Source: Brachyspira hampsonii (GTDB lineage Bacteria; Spirochaetota; Brachyspiria; Brachyspirales; Brachyspiraceae). Taken from it: a stretch of 64,000 nt of DNA. The stretch spans positions 1,736,001 through 1,800,000 of the forward strand of contig NZ_CP019914.1 of assembly GCF_002214805.1 (NCBI RefSeq), in the 5' to 3' direction. Below, piece by piece: positions 33,210 to 43,079 of the stretch. The notes under the pieces are model-generated. The model saw only the letters and a list, made by a program, of their open reading frames with translations. It was not told the origin of the DNA and made no database searches. The first letter of the stretch is position 1. Each line of letters begins with the position of its first letter. The translations under genes and the position numbers were made by a program.

Positions 33210-35387
33210 ATGGAAAACAACTTGAATAATAAATTACAAAATAAAAAAATAGAATTACTCGCACCTGTTGGAGATGAAAGAGCTTTGAAGGCGGCTGTTA
33301 ATGCAGGGGCTGATGCTGTATATTTTGGTACTAAAAGTTTTAATGCCAGAGTTGGTGCTGCTGAAAACTTCGATGAAAAGGCACTTGAAGAGAATATAAG
33401 ATTTGCTAAATTAAGAGATGTTAATGTTTATATAACAGTTAATACTTTAGTTTATAATGATGAAATTGATAAAGTGCTTCCTCTTATAAAAAGTGTTTAT
33501 AACATTGGAGCTGATGCTATTATAGTGCAGGACTTGGGTATTATTGATATAGTAAGAAATAATTTAAATATTGCCATGCATGCTAGTACGCAGATGTCTT
33601 GTAATAATTTAGAGAGTGTAAAACTTTTAAAAAGTATTGGACTTGATAGAGTAGTTTTAGCCCGTGAAATGAGCTTGGATAATATAAAATATATTAGAGA
33701 CAATACTGATATAGAACTTGAAACTTTTGTTCATGGGGCTTTATGCGCAAGTTTTTCAGGTCAATGTGCTTATTCATATTTGCATGGAGGAAGAAGTGCC
33801 AACAGAGGAGCATGTGCTCAGCCTTGCAGAATGGAATACACGGGAGGTAAAACTAATTATCCATTAAGTACAAAAGATTTGATGACTATTGATATAATTC
33901 CTAATTTACTTGAAAGCGGAATAACATCTTTTAAAATTGAAGGCCGTGCTAAAAGAAGCGAGTATGCCGCAATTACAACTTCTATATACAGGCATGCTAT
34001 TGATTTGGCTTTGGAAAATAAGGATATACCAATTGAAAAGTACAGAGAAAGTTTGATGAAGATTTTTAATAGAGGCGGATTTTCTCAAGGGTATTATTAT
34101 AATTCAAAGGACATTTTTGAAAATTATAAACCTAGCCATGATGGGGAGTACATAGGAAAAGTTACAGCATACAAAAAAAATAAAATATATATAAAAGCAG
34201 ATAAAGAATTAAATGTATATGATGGGCTTTCATTTGGAGAGAGCGGAACAGTTGGAATGCAGATATCTGATTTGTATAAAGATAATGAGAGGGTAAAAAG
34301 AGCTAAAGGAAATTTAAGTTTTTCTGCTGTTATAAAAAATGTCAATGTAGGCGATAAAGTTTATAGAACCACTGATAAACTTCAGATTGATGAGGCAAAT
34401 AAAATAATTGAAAATGATAATTTTAAACATATTCTTGATTTGAAATGCACAGTAGGATTTAATAATGAAAAAATAAAATTGGAAGTTCATAGCAAATACG
34501 ATAATAGACTAAACAATATAGAATACATAAGCGATTATACTCTTCAAGAAGCTAAAACAAAATCAGCAACTAAAGAAGATATTTTTAATTCTCTCTCAAA
34601 AATAGGCGGCACTGTATTTGAATTTGAAAATATTATTATAGAAGAGAATTTCAAAAATCCTTTTATACCTGTCAAAGTTTTAAATGAAGCTAGAAGAGGC
34701 TTAATAGAAAAATTAGAAAATATATTAATGAAATCCAAAGAAATTCATTACAATAAAAATATTTTTAATGATATAAATTATCCTAATACTGATATAAAAG
34801 TTTTGATTGTAAATAGTGAAGAGAAATTAAAATTATATTCTGATATTCATTATGATAAAAAGATATTATTTCCAAGTGTTTATGATGAAAAAATAATAAC
34901 ACTTTTTGAAAATAAAAAAATAGACGGTATAATACTTCCTCATGTAACATTTGATAAAGATATTGAAATAATAAAAAGCATAGTAGAAAAAACAGAGGGT
35001 ATGATAGTAATATGCAATAACTTGGGACATATTGAAGCATTGAAAGGAAAAGCTGTATTATGGTCTGGAATAGGACTTAATGCAATTAATAATTACAGTG
35101 TTAACTTTTTATATAAATTGTGTATTGATACTGTAATATCGGCTGTTGAAGCGGGTAAAACTTTAAAACATACTATAAGCATAAAAGAAGGCTTTATACC
35201 TGCTATGAACTTTGCATTCTGTCCAAAAAGTATGTCTGTGGGCTGCTCTAAATGCAAAGAAGAAGATATTATTGACCACAGAGGAAACACTGTAATATTT
35301 GACTGCGTGAAGATGTATAATAAAACTAGCTTTATATTAGAGCATATAAAAAATAAAAATGGAAATATTTATTACTATATTTACTAA
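33210..35387 (+). CDS. U32 family peptidase-like protein, RlhA-type with DUF3656
   Basis: 725 residues. The N-terminal half is a U32 domain: 'IELLAPVGDERALKAAVNAGADAVYFG' at the start, 'FVHGALCASFSGQCAYSYL' near 172, 'NRGACAQPCRMEY' near 195, and 'FKIEGRAKRSEYAA' near 237. The middle matches the DUF3656 insert, and a C-terminal part carries 'AFCPKSMSVGCSKCKEED'. The cysteines fit an iron-sulfur site. E. coli RlhA, with the same layout, hydroxylates C2501 of 23S rRNA; the assignment to that reaction is by architecture. Confidence 0.82.
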   Translation: MENNLNNKLQNKKIELLAPVGDERALKAAVNAGADAVYFGTKSFNARVGAAENFDEKALEENIRFAKLRDVNVYITVNTLVYNDEIDKVLPLIKSVYNIGADAIIVQDLGIIDIVRNNLNIAMHASTQMSCNNLESVKLLKSIGLDRVVLAREMSLDNIKYIRDNTDIELETFVHGALCASFSGQCAYSYLHGGRSANRGACAQPCRMEYTGGKTNYPLSTKDLMTIDIIPNLLESGITSFKIEGRAKRSEYAAITTSIYRHAIDLALENKDIPIEKYRESLMKIFNRGGFSQGYYYNSKDIFENYKPSHDGEYIGKVTAYKKNKIYIKADKELNVYDGLSFGESGTVGMQISDLYKDNERVKRAKGNLSFSAVIKNVNVGDKVYRTTDKLQIDEANKIIENDNFKHILDLKCTVGFNNEKIKLEVHSKYDNRLNNIEYISDYTLQEAKTKSATKEDIFNSLSKIGGTVFEFENIIIEENFKNPFIPVKVLNEARRGLIEKLENILMKSKEIHYNKNIFNDINYPNTDIKVLIVNSEEKLKLYSDIHYDKKILFPSVYDEKIITLFENKKIDGIILPHVTFDKDIEIIKSIVEKTEGMIVICNNLGHIEALKGKAVLWSGIGLNAINNYSVNFLYKLCIDTVISAVEAGKTLKHTISIKEGFIPAMNFAFCPKSMSVGCSKCKEEDIIDHRGNTVIFDCVKMYNKTSFILEHIKNKNGNIYYYIY

Positions 35388-35583
35388 AATATAATAATAA
35401 AATTTTTTATAATTTCAAAATTCATTTTATTTTTTCTAAATATTGTATTCATTGTATTGTATAAGTAAAGAAACAAAAAGTTACTAAAAAATTATTTTTT
35501 ATATAAAAACATCTTATATAAGGTTTATAAAAATTTATACTCTTATAATATTTATACTACTATCATATAAAGGATAAATAATT

Positions 35584-35787
35584 ATGAAGATTTTTAAGTT
35601 TTTATTTTTACTATTATTGATTTCACATTTATCATATTCTCAGGATAAAACCGTTTATATTACAGAAAAAGGAAAAAAATATCATAGGCAATATTGCAGA
35701 ACAACAAAAAATTCAAATACAACTGCAATATCACTAAGTAAAGCTAAATCAATGGGATATTCTGTATGCAAAGTATGTAATCCTTAA
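35584..35787 (+). CDS. Small secreted metal-binding-like protein
   Basis: 67 residues. A signal peptide (about residues 1-19, ending 'HLSYSQ') precedes a 48-residue domain 'TVYITEKGKKYHRQYCRTTKN...AKSMGYSVCKVCNP'. The Y-H-x-x-x-C and C-x-x-C arrangement is typical of the small Ada-like zinc-binding module often found at the end of secreted nucleases. Here it stands alone. Probable terminus of a monocistronic unit; a GC-motif array follows. Confidence 0.75.
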   Translation: MKIFKFLFLLLLISHLSYSQDKTVYITEKGKKYHRQYCRTTKNSNTTAISLSKAKSMGYSVCKVCNP

Positions 35788-35816
35788 AAGCTATTTAGGT
35801 TTAAAATTTTATTTAC

Positions 35817-36133
35817 ATACCCCGCCCTTTAATATTTTCTGTTTAATTTGAAATTGTAATTTAAAATTATTTTATTGCTTGATTATAAATTTCAGCACCC
35901 GCCCAAGTTTTTATTAGTTTTGGAATTTTACTCAACGCACGGTTAATAGAATTTTATTTATTATTTAACTTATAATTTTTAATGATCATAAGTTTAAAAC
36001 TTTGTTCTGCGTGCGGTTTGAAAGTCTCAAACTTATGAAACTCTTGGGCGGGCAGCTAAAATAACAGTTTAATATTAAAAATAAAATGTTTTAACAATTA
36101 GAAATTGTATAAAAAAGCCTAAAGGGTGGGGAT
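35817..36133. repeat. Ordered GC-motif array (B'-A'-C-C'-A-B)
   Basis: B' CCCCGCCCTTT (35819), A' CACCCGCCCAAG (35895), C ACGCACGGTTAA (35935), C' TGCGTGCGGT (36008), A CTTGGGCGGGC (36044), B AAAGGGTGGGG (36121). Motifs are nested inverted pairs with spacings close to those in the arrays at 29760 and 58017. Lies between convergent genes. Confidence 0.8.
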
Positions 36134-36143
36134 TAAAATAAGT

Positions 36144-36177
36144 CAAAATAAAAGACTTGAATTATAATCCAAGCCTT
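36144..36177 (-). terminator. Intrinsic terminator of the acyl-CoA ligase gene
   Basis: On the minus strand AAGGCTTG pairs with CAAGTCTT (one G-U), followed by TTATTTT; the stem is at 36152-36159 and 36170-36177. Confidence 0.65.
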
Positions 36178-36193
36178 TTTATTTAAATATATT

Positions 36194-37840
36194 TTATTTA
36201 TATAAGAATCTCTTTATCTTTTTAGTAGGATTTTTTATAAACTCTTCTTTTTGTATTGTAAATCCTGATATTCTTCCAAACTCTGGAAGCATTTTATTAA
36301 CTTCTATTCTATTATTTTCTATAAGTTTATTAACTTCCTCTTCGCTCAATTTTTCATTTTTTATTCTTTCTGCATCCAAATATAATAGAGCATGAAGTTT
36401 ATTTTCTCTTTGTAAAACTAAAGACTCTAATATATAAGGCATAGCATTTAATTTGCTTTCTATCTCTTCAGGATAAATATTCTGTCCGCTAGCACCAAGG
36501 AGCATATTCTTGCTTCTTCCTCTTATGAATATTCTGTTGTTCTCACCAAGCACTCCTAAATCACCTGTTCTAAGCCATCCGTCTTTAGAAAGAACATCAG
36601 CAGTTGCTTTGTAATTCTTGTAATATCCAAGCATAACATTTTCACCTTTTACCATGATTTCTCCTACATCTCCTTCTTTTTCAGCATCAATTTTAACTTC
36701 AAGTGTGTCAATTATGCATCCGCAGCTTCTAGATACATGCTTATTCCAAGGTCCGTAACTGATTAAAGGTCCGCATTCAGTCATTCCGTATCCTACAGTG
36801 AATTTAAAACCTATATCCATAAGGAATTTTTCTACATCGCTATTTAAAGCACTTCCTCCTATTATAACCTCATAAAAATTTCCGCCGAAAGATTGTGTAA
36901 GCGTATTTCTAATTTTTGATTTTAGTAAAGATGATATAATAGGCATTTTTAATAAACTAGCAATTAAAGGTTTGCTTATAGTAGGGAGTATTTTTTTCAA
37001 ATAAATTTTTTCTATGATAAGCGGAACCATGAGTATAAGATTAGGTTTTACTTCATCAAATGCTTTAAGTAAAATATTAGGACTAGGTATAGCATTAAGC
37101 ATATATATGCATACCCCTCTTGAAAATGGAAATAAAAAGTCAAATAAACATCCGAATACATGAGCAAGAGGAAGAAAAGAAAGTATATGATCATTAGGCT
37201 TTACAGGCATATTATTAATAGCGTATCTTATATTTGCCGCTAATGAATTATGATTGAGCATAACTCCTTTACTAAATCCTGTAGTTCCGGAAGTATATAT
37301 TATAGTAGCTAAAGTATCATTTTCAAATACAGTAAGATTAAAATCTTCTTTGCTTATATTTTCAATTTCTATATCGCTGAATATATTTTCAGCTTTTTTA
37401 TTATTTTGTGTATTTTCTTTTTCTATAATAAAAGTGTCAAAATTATTTAAATGAAAAGATTTAGTAAGAATTGATAAAGTATCAGTTTCAATTCCTTTTA
37501 ATATATTTGAATCTGCAAATAAAAATTTAGCTCCAGAATCTTTTAAAATAGATGCTATATCTTCTTTTGAAAAGTCCACAAGTATAGGAACTACGATTGC
37601 CCCGTAAGTTACTATTGAAATGTATGTTAAAGCCCAATTAACAGAATTAGCACCGCATAGGGCTATTTTTTCTCCTTTATGTATATCGAGCTTTTTAAAA
37701 CCCGTATGTATTTTTAATATATTTTTAGCTATATCAGAATATTTTAATATATTATTAGTTCCATAATCAGCTAATGCATTTATATCCCAATTTTCTTTTA
37801 TACTATTTTGAATATAGTCGCTTAGTCTTTCTTTAATCAT
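36194..37840 (-). CDS. AMP-binding long-chain acyl-CoA synthetase
   Basis: 548 residues. The adenylate-forming motifs are present in order: 'TIIYTSGTTGFSKGVMLNH' near 187 (P-loop), 'SFLPLAHVFG' near 224, 'FTVGYGMTECGPLISY' near 345 (adenine/acyl site), 'DGWLRTGDLGV' near 420 and a C-terminal lysine segment 'IKNPTKKIKRFLYK'. Such enzymes activate fatty acids for lipid synthesis or salvage. Its start lies 45 bases before the hemolysin III gene region on the same strand, so they could be co-transcribed. Confidence 0.88.
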   Translation of the reverse strand: MIKERLSDYIQNSIKENWDINALADYGTNNILKYSDIAKNILKIHTGFKKLDIHKGEKIALCGANSVNWALTYISIVTYGAIVVPILVDFSKEDIASILKDSGAKFLFADSNILKGIETDTLSILTKSFHLNNFDTFIIEKENTQNNKKAENIFSDIEIENISKEDFNLTVFENDTLATIIYTSGTTGFSKGVMLNHNSLAANIRYAINNMPVKPNDHILSFLPLAHVFGCLFDFLFPFSRGVCIYMLNAIPSPNILLKAFDEVKPNLILMVPLIIEKIYLKKILPTISKPLIASLLKMPIISSLLKSKIRNTLTQSFGGNFYEVIIGGSALNSDVEKFLMDIGFKFTVGYGMTECGPLISYGPWNKHVSRSCGCIIDTLEVKIDAEKEGDVGEIMVKGENVMLGYYKNYKATADVLSKDGWLRTGDLGVLGENNRIFIRGRSKNMLLGASGQNIYPEEIESKLNAMPYILESLVLQRENKLHALLYLDAERIKNEKLSEEEVNKLIENNRIEVNKMLPEFGRISGFTIQKEEFIKNPTKKIKRFLYK

Positions 37841-37885
37841 ATTATATCAGCCTCCTCAATATTTATTTTTTATATATATAAAAAA

Positions 37886-38554
37886 TTAGAAAATGTTAGC
37901 AACATATCTAAACATAAAAACTGCATGGCATATATTAGATATTATTAACAGCGAATAAAACAAAGGTAAGAATAGAGTATATCTTTTGTTAGCTTCGTAC
38001 ATGGCTAGTCTGTAAAATACCATTGATATGTTTAGCAGAAGAAAACCTGTTAAATATAATATAGCACCGTATTCGCCGACAGCTGCAGATATTTTCGATA
38101 TTGCTATGAGCCAAACCCAATTTAATAAAAAATAATATATTGTTTCAGTAGCTCCTCTCCATCTGTATCCGAATATACTTCTTAATGTAATACCTAGTAC
38201 ACAAAGTCCTGTAATAATTCCGAAAAAACTCCAGCCCCATCCGTTTTGTAATGATATTAGGCAGGGAGGAATATATATGCCCCATATCATCATAATAAAA
38301 AAAGCATGGGATAGTATATAAAAAACTTTTTTAGCTTTATTATTGAAAGGGAAAAAATGGTATATTGAATTTATTATATAAAATATTGTTAGAAAACTAG
38401 AATATAAAGAAAATGAAGTTATTTCCCTTGCTGTTTTAGAATTAATTATCAAAAGCACTAAAACAGCTATTGCCGAACTAGCACATATTATGCATATAAC
38501 AGCACTTATTTTAGAAACAGAATTCTTTACATTATTATTTAAATCAGTGTTCAT
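37886..38554 (-). CDS. Hemolysin III/PAQR-family membrane protein
   Basis: 222 residues with seven predicted transmembrane helices. 'INSIYHFFPFNNKAKKVFYILSHAFFI' carries the S-x-x-Y-H and H residues, and the end has 'ISNICHAVFMFRYV', giving the histidine set of the PAQR/HlyIII metal site. 'GYRWRGATETIYYFLLNWVWL' is the usual central block. Bacterial members affect membrane lipids or act as weak cytolysins; the name does not prove haemolytic activity. It precedes the acyl-CoA synthetase on the same strand. Confidence 0.8.
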   Translation of the reverse strand: MNTDLNNNVKNSVSKISAVICIICASSAIAVLVLLIINSKTAREITSFSLYSSFLTIFYIINSIYHFFPFNNKAKKVFYILSHAFFIMMIWGIYIPPCLISLQNGWGWSFFGIITGLCVLGITLRSIFGYRWRGATETIYYFLLNWVWLIAISKISAAVGEYGAILYLTGFLLLNISMVFYRLAMYEANKRYTLFLPLFYSLLIISNICHAVFMFRYVANIF

Positions 38555-38730
38555 AGTATCTTATATAATAAACCTTATTTATAATAAAGTAAATGGTAAT
38601 TTATAACTATTTTCATATTAAAATAATAATGTGCTAAAAATTTCATTATAAAAATATAAAATTATACGATATAATAACATTAAGATTATTTATTAAAAGA
38701 ATACAATTAAAATATAAATAGGTACATAAA

Positions 38731-39717
38731 ATGATATTAAACAGCGAATTAAAACAAAATATTTTAAATAGGTTCAAAAATAAAAAAATAGCAGTTTTGC
38801 ATGGCGGATTAAGTTCCGAGAGGGAAGTTTCACTTAGAAGTGGTCAGAATGTTTATAAAGCATTAACTAGCTTTGATGAAATAAAAGATAATTGTATTTT
38901 AATAGATGTTAGGGATTCTTATGAATTAGTAAATACTTTAAAAGAAAATAATATTGAATACTGCTATAATATTTTGCATGGCACATCAGGAGAGGACGGA
39001 ACTATTCAGGGGCTTTTGGAAAGTCTTAATATTAAATATACAGGCGAGAATATTTTAGTTAGTGCCGTTTGTATGAATAAGGTTTATACAAAAAGAATAT
39101 GGAAGTCCTCAAATGTATCTACTGCAGATTTTATGCTTCTTAAAGATGTTAAAGAGGTTAATGACAATAGTATAAAAGGAAGTTTACTCTCTTTTAATTT
39201 CCCTATAATATTAAAGCCTATATCAGACGGCTCAAGTGTAGGTGTTCATTTGATAAAAACAAAATCAGAGTTTGAAAGTATAGTAAGCGATATAAAAGAA
39301 ACAAAAAATTATTTTTTAGAGCCTTATATAAAAGGAAAAGAAATCACAGTAGGATTAGTAAGACAAGACGATGATAATATTTATGTTTTTCCAATACTAG
39401 GAATAAATTCTAAAAATGAAATCTATGATTATGATGCAAAATATACACCCGGAAAAACAGAGATGGAAATGCCTGCCAAATTATCAAAAGAAATGGAAAA
39501 TAAAGTGATAGAAACATGCAAGAAAGCGTATACAGTTTTAGGCTGCAGCGGGCTTTCAAGAATAGATGCTATAGTAGGAGATGACAATGAAGTTTATCTT
39601 ATGGAGGTAAATACTCAAGGAGGTATGACTAATACTTCAGATATACCTGCAATGGCTAAGCATGTAAATCTTGATTTTAATGATCTTGTTTTGTATATAT
39701 TAGGTCTTTTAAAATAG
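38731..39717 (+). CDS. ddl: D-alanine--D-alanine ligase
   Basis: 328 residues. ATP-grasp enzyme making D-Ala-D-Ala for peptidoglycan. Visible motifs: 'AVLHGGLSSEREVSLRSG' at residue 22, 'YNILHGTSGEDGTIQGLLE' near 83, 'FPIILKPISDGSSVGVH' near 163, 'GSGLSRIDA'-type segment (CSGLSRIDAI) near 272 and 'YLMEVNTQGGMT' near 287. Full length. The gene stands alone and ends at a bidirectional terminator shared with the convergent DinB-like gene. Confidence 0.93.
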   Translation: MILNSELKQNILNRFKNKKIAVLHGGLSSEREVSLRSGQNVYKALTSFDEIKDNCILIDVRDSYELVNTLKENNIEYCYNILHGTSGEDGTIQGLLESLNIKYTGENILVSAVCMNKVYTKRIWKSSNVSTADFMLLKDVKEVNDNSIKGSLLSFNFPIILKPISDGSSVGVHLIKTKSEFESIVSDIKETKNYFLEPYIKGKEITVGLVRQDDDNIYVFPILGINSKNEIYDYDAKYTPGKTEMEMPAKLSKEMENKVIETCKKAYTVLGCSGLSRIDAIVGDDNEVYLMEVNTQGGMTNTSDIPAMAKHVNLDFNDLVLYILGLLK

Positions 39718-39726
39718 TTTTTATAA

Positions 39727-39764
39727 AAAACATATATGCAGATATTTATTTGCATATATGTTTT
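39727..39764. terminator. Bidirectional terminator between ddl and the DinB-like gene
   Basis: AAAACATATATGCA (39727-39740) and TGCATATATGTTTT (39751-39764) form a perfect 14-bp stem with A-rich and T-rich ends on each strand. Confidence 0.85.
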
Positions 39765-39783
39765 AGTTTAATATATTAATTTT

Positions 39784-40605
39784 TTAAACTATAGTCATTA
39801 AATTTGAATAATCATTTTTATATCCCATTTGATCGAGCATTACAGAAATATCTCCTCTATGATGAGTGTCATGGTTTAATTCATGCATTATCAAATGATA
39901 TCTAGGTTTTTTTATTACAGCATTTGGAACTATTACTTTTTCTGATATATTAAAATCGTCTATACTATTAACAATAGCTATTATAACATCATCTAATTTT
40001 GTTCTTATATCTATTAAACTTTTTAAATCTTCATTTATACTTATATTGAAAGTAAAATCTTCATTTAGATAGTTTAATATATTTTCATTTTCTATTTTTT
40101 TCTTGCTTGAATATTTTCTGTATTCTTTAAAGAAATACATATCGCATTGAATAATATGCATAAATGTTCCATGTATGGATTTAAAATATGCATTTGTTTC
40201 TTTTTTTAAATCTTCATCTTTAACTGTTTGTAAAATTTCAATAAGTTTTTCATTTGCATTTTTATTGTATAAAGCCATCATATTCATAATTTTTTTTGCT
40301 GTTTTATCTATAGGCTTTTTATTTGAATTATTTTCTATTTTTGTATTTTTTTTATTTTCATCTTGGGAAGCATTTGCTTTTTTAGCATTTAAAAGATTAT
40401 ATTTCATTTCCTTAACTTTCTCTGTAATATTTTTCTTTTCTTCCTGAAGTTTTTTTAACTGATTTGTTTTTAATTCTTTAACATTTTTCTTTAAATCTTT
40501 AGTTATAGATGATTTAATTTTTTCAATATCTTTTATTTTTTTGTCTAGCTTTTTTGATTCTATTTCTATTTTTTTGGCAATTTCACTAATATTGTTTTCA
40601 ATCAT
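39784..40605 (-). CDS. DinB-like protein with N-terminal coiled coil
   Basis: 273 residues. Residues 1-75 form a lysine/glutamate-rich coiled coil; a basic linker follows. The C-terminal 170 residues are a DinB/YfiT-type four-helix domain: 'MALYNKNANEKLIEIL' start, 'SIHGTFMHIIQCDMYFF' near 143, and 'MHELNHDTHHRGDISVMLDQMGYK' near 240, providing the three metal-binding histidines. DinB domains are found in thiol transferases and damage-induced proteins; substrate unknown. The coiled-coil extension is unusual. Confidence 0.78.
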   Translation of the reverse strand: MIENNISEIAKKIEIESKKLDKKIKDIEKIKSSITKDLKKNVKELKTNQLKKLQEEKKNITEKVKEMKYNLLNAKKANASQDENKKNTKIENNSNKKPIDKTAKKIMNMMALYNKNANEKLIEILQTVKDEDLKKETNAYFKSIHGTFMHIIQCDMYFFKEYRKYSSKKKIENENILNYLNEDFTFNISINEDLKSLIDIRTKLDDVIIAIVNSIDDFNISEKVIVPNAVIKKPRYHLIMHELNHDTHHRGDISVMLDQMGYKNDYSNLMTIV

Positions 40606-40683
40606 AATAATAAATCCTAAAATAATATTTTTTTTATTATATTATATTAATTTTATAATTCAATATTTAATATTATTTTTTAA

Positions 40684-40718
40684 TAAATAAAAAAGATGCC
40701 GCAAAATAAACAGCATCT
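40684..40718 (-). terminator. Terminator of the 254-residue lipoprotein gene
   Basis: On the minus strand AGATGC (complement of 40713-40718) pairs with GCATCT (complement of 40694-40699), followed by TTTTTATT. Confidence 0.7.
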
Positions 40719-40742
40719 CTTTTTATTTATAAGAACAGATAA

Positions 40743-41507
40743 TTATTGTATGTCTTTGTAAGGTGATTTTCCGCTGTATACAGGTTTGTAATCACTATTT
40801 CCTTGAGCATCGATATAGAACTGCTGTAAAGTAACAGAGCCGTCATCATTAACTTGTCCTATAGGGTCATACTGCCAGAATTTATGTCCTGCAAATGTAA
40901 GTTCTTCATCTGTAGTTTGAGGTTTTCCTGTTCTTCCTAATTCAGCAGATATCCAGCCGTCAGGTGCCCATGATATGAACATATTTTTCCATTTTTCAGG
41001 TACAGCATAAGGGAATACTAATCCTGTTTTTGTATCAACGGCTACTAAAAAATTATCTAAATCAACTAAAGCATTTCCTGTATATCTGTAAAAATAGAAT
41101 TGTTTTTCTATTTCATTTTCAACAGCAGTTTTAAATGGATTAACTCCTCTGTATACATATATCTTTGTTTTATTTACAGGTAAACTATTTCCAGGAGAAT
41201 TTGGAATACCATTTTTATTTTCTCCGTCCGGAGCGTTATAAATATAGCATGTATTAGTACCATCATTAGATTTTTCCCATTTTCTAACTCCATTTGGTGT
41301 TTGTCCGTCATCTTCAAAGAATGTGAATGTTGGTACAGTCTTATCATCTGTTGTAAATTTCAAAAATAATGTGTCATATTTGTTTATTTCTGTAGTAGTT
41401 CCTCCTCCGCCATTTTCTCCGTTACCGGTATTATTATTAGGATTCTTATTGGCACAAGATATAATAATAATCATAGCTAAAATCAAAATATATATTTTTT
41501 TAATCAT
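40743..41507 (-). CDS. Lipoprotein, paralog of the 42216-43079 gene
   Basis: 254 residues. A lysine-rich signal sequence ends at the lipobox 'IIIISC' (Cys about 18), then an Asn/Gly-rich tether ('NPNNNTGNGENGGGG'). The mature domain contains 'VPTFTFFEDDG', 'REWEK'-like 'RKWEKSNDG', 'NALVDLDNFLVAVDTKTGLVFPYA' and 'HKFWQYDPIGQV'. The same blocks occur in the same order in the lipoprotein at 42216. No database family is recognised. It diverges from two other lipoprotein genes. Confidence 0.75.
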   Translation of the reverse strand: MIKKIYILILAMIIIISCANKNPNNNTGNGENGGGGTTTEINKYDTLFLKFTTDDKTVPTFTFFEDDGQTPNGVRKWEKSNDGTNTCYIYNAPDGENKNGIPNSPGNSLPVNKTKIYVYRGVNPFKTAVENEIEKQFYFYRYTGNALVDLDNFLVAVDTKTGLVFPYAVPEKWKNMFISWAPDGWISAELGRTGKPQTTDEELTFAGHKFWQYDPIGQVNDDGSVTLQQFYIDAQGNSDYKPVYSGKSPYKDIQ

Positions 41508-41780
41508 AAATTTTTATCTCCTACATTTTTTAATAATTGTAGTTTATTTTAAATTAAATTCAACTAATTTGATATATTCAAATTTGATAAATGAACACTT
41601 TTTAAATAATGTCTTTATAAACAAAAAATATAATAATACATTTAATACAAAACGGGGTTTTATATACATTTTATAATTTAAAAAAGACATTTTATTAAAT
41701 TTGTATATTTTTTTATATTGAATTTTTATAAATTTATTTTAATATTTTTATATTAAAAAATAATATAGTGGAGTTTTAAA

Positions 41781-42194
41781 ATGAAAAAAATAGCTATTGT
41801 ATTAAGTTTTGTTTTATCAGTATTTATTATATCATCATGTGCTAACAATAATCCAAATAATCCAACCAATTCTACAAAAATAACTTTGGCACAAAGAGAA
41901 GGAACTTATGAAGGTAAGAGTATGGGGTTATCTATTGTTTTTAACAATAATGGAGAAGTAACATCTGTAAGTGTAGGCGGTTCTCCTTTACCAGCACAAT
42001 TTCCTATAGTAGTAGGCAGCCCTACTGATACTTCAAAAGAATATAGTTTTCCAGTAACTATGACTGCCGGAGTAACGGTTAATGTAAAAGTAGTTTTTGA
42101 CAGCGATACTGAAATTTCAGGCGGAAATGCTTATGTTGGTATTGACAGTGAACCAGATATGAGCAATCCCATACCGATAACAAAAGTATCATAA
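41781..42194 (+). CDS. Small lipoprotein
   Basis: 137 residues. The signal sequence ends at 'FIISSC' (Cys about 20) and the tether 'ANNNPNNPTNSTK' resembles that of the divergent lipoprotein. The remainder is a beta-rich domain ('REGTYEGKSMGLSIVFNNNGEVTSVSVGG', 'VTVNVKVVFDSDTEISGG'). No family recognised. It is 21 bases upstream of the next lipoprotein gene, so the two form an operon. Good TGGAG ribosome site. Confidence 0.75.
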   Translation: MKKIAIVLSFVLSVFIISSCANNNPNNPTNSTKITLAQREGTYEGKSMGLSIVFNNNGEVTSVSVGGSPLPAQFPIVVGSPTDTSKEYSFPVTMTAGVTVNVKVVFDSDTEISGGNAYVGIDSEPDMSNPIPITKVS

Positions 42195-42215
42195 ATTTAA
42201 TATAAAGTTATTATT

Positions 42216-43079
42216 ATGAAGAACATATTATATCTGTTGATAATTATAAGTTTTCTATGCTCATGTACGAATCCTTTTGATTCTAGGAAAAAGTATTATT
42301 ATAATAATGCTAATAAAAAACAAAATTATCCGGATATAGATATGCCTTCATATAATGCCAATGATATGACAGATCCTTTTAACAGTAAAGAGGATTGGAA
42401 CAGAATAGATTATAAATTTAACGGCAATGAATTATATAACTATTTTATGAAAATAAGTTTTGAGGTTACAACTGTTCCTGTATATTCTTTCTTTTTACCT
42501 AATGATGGAAGAGAATGGGAAAAAAATTCTGCAAGTGATTATGATGAATATACTTTTGATGCAAGCGATGACGGAAATACAACAGAAAGTCCTATACTTC
42601 CTAATCCTCTACCCATAAATCCTATGACAGTATATCGTTATGGTAAAAATCCTTTGGTAAGTTCTGACGGATTTTATAATTCTTCTGAAAGAATAAAACG
42701 TTTTTTCTTTATAAGATTGGTAGGAACAGCAGTCATTAAGTTAGACAATTATTTGATAGCTATAGATACATACAGTAAATATATATTTGCTTATGCCAAA
42801 ATAACAAAATATGAAAATGTATTTGGACAGCTTCTTCCTACTGAGTTTAAGGCTATAGAACATTATCATTTAGGCTATAAATTTTATGAATATGATCCTA
42901 TAGGCTTTATTGATGCAAATAAAAATATTATTCTATATAAAGTCTATGAAGATGATATGACTGCTAATTCTTCGGAATATGTCCCTAGATATACAGGCAT
43001 AGGAGGAAAAGCAGCAGAGCAGACAGATAAAACTACAACAGGACATTCTCCTTATGCTAGAGAAGCAGCCGAACAATAA
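42216..43079 (+). CDS. Lipoprotein, paralog of the 40743-41507 gene
   Basis: 287 residues with a lipobox 'SFLCSC' (Cys about 17). The mature protein shares ordered blocks with the divergent lipoprotein: 'TVPVYSFFLPNDGREWEK', 'NPLPINPMTVYRYGKNPL', 'TAVIKLDNYLIAIDTYSKYIFAYA' and 'YKFYEYDPIGFI'. Function unknown; probably outer-membrane or periplasmic. It ends exactly one base before the convergent recX gene. Confidence 0.75.
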   Translation: MKNILYLLIIISFLCSCTNPFDSRKKYYYNNANKKQNYPDIDMPSYNANDMTDPFNSKEDWNRIDYKFNGNELYNYFMKISFEVTTVPVYSFFLPNDGREWEKNSASDYDEYTFDASDDGNTTESPILPNPLPINPMTVYRYGKNPLVSSDGFYNSSERIKRFFFIRLVGTAVIKLDNYLIAIDTYSKYIFAYAKITKYENVFGQLLPTEFKAIEHYHLGYKFYEYDPIGFIDANKNIILYKVYEDDMTANSSEYVPRYTGIGGKAAEQTDKTTTGHSPYAREAAEQ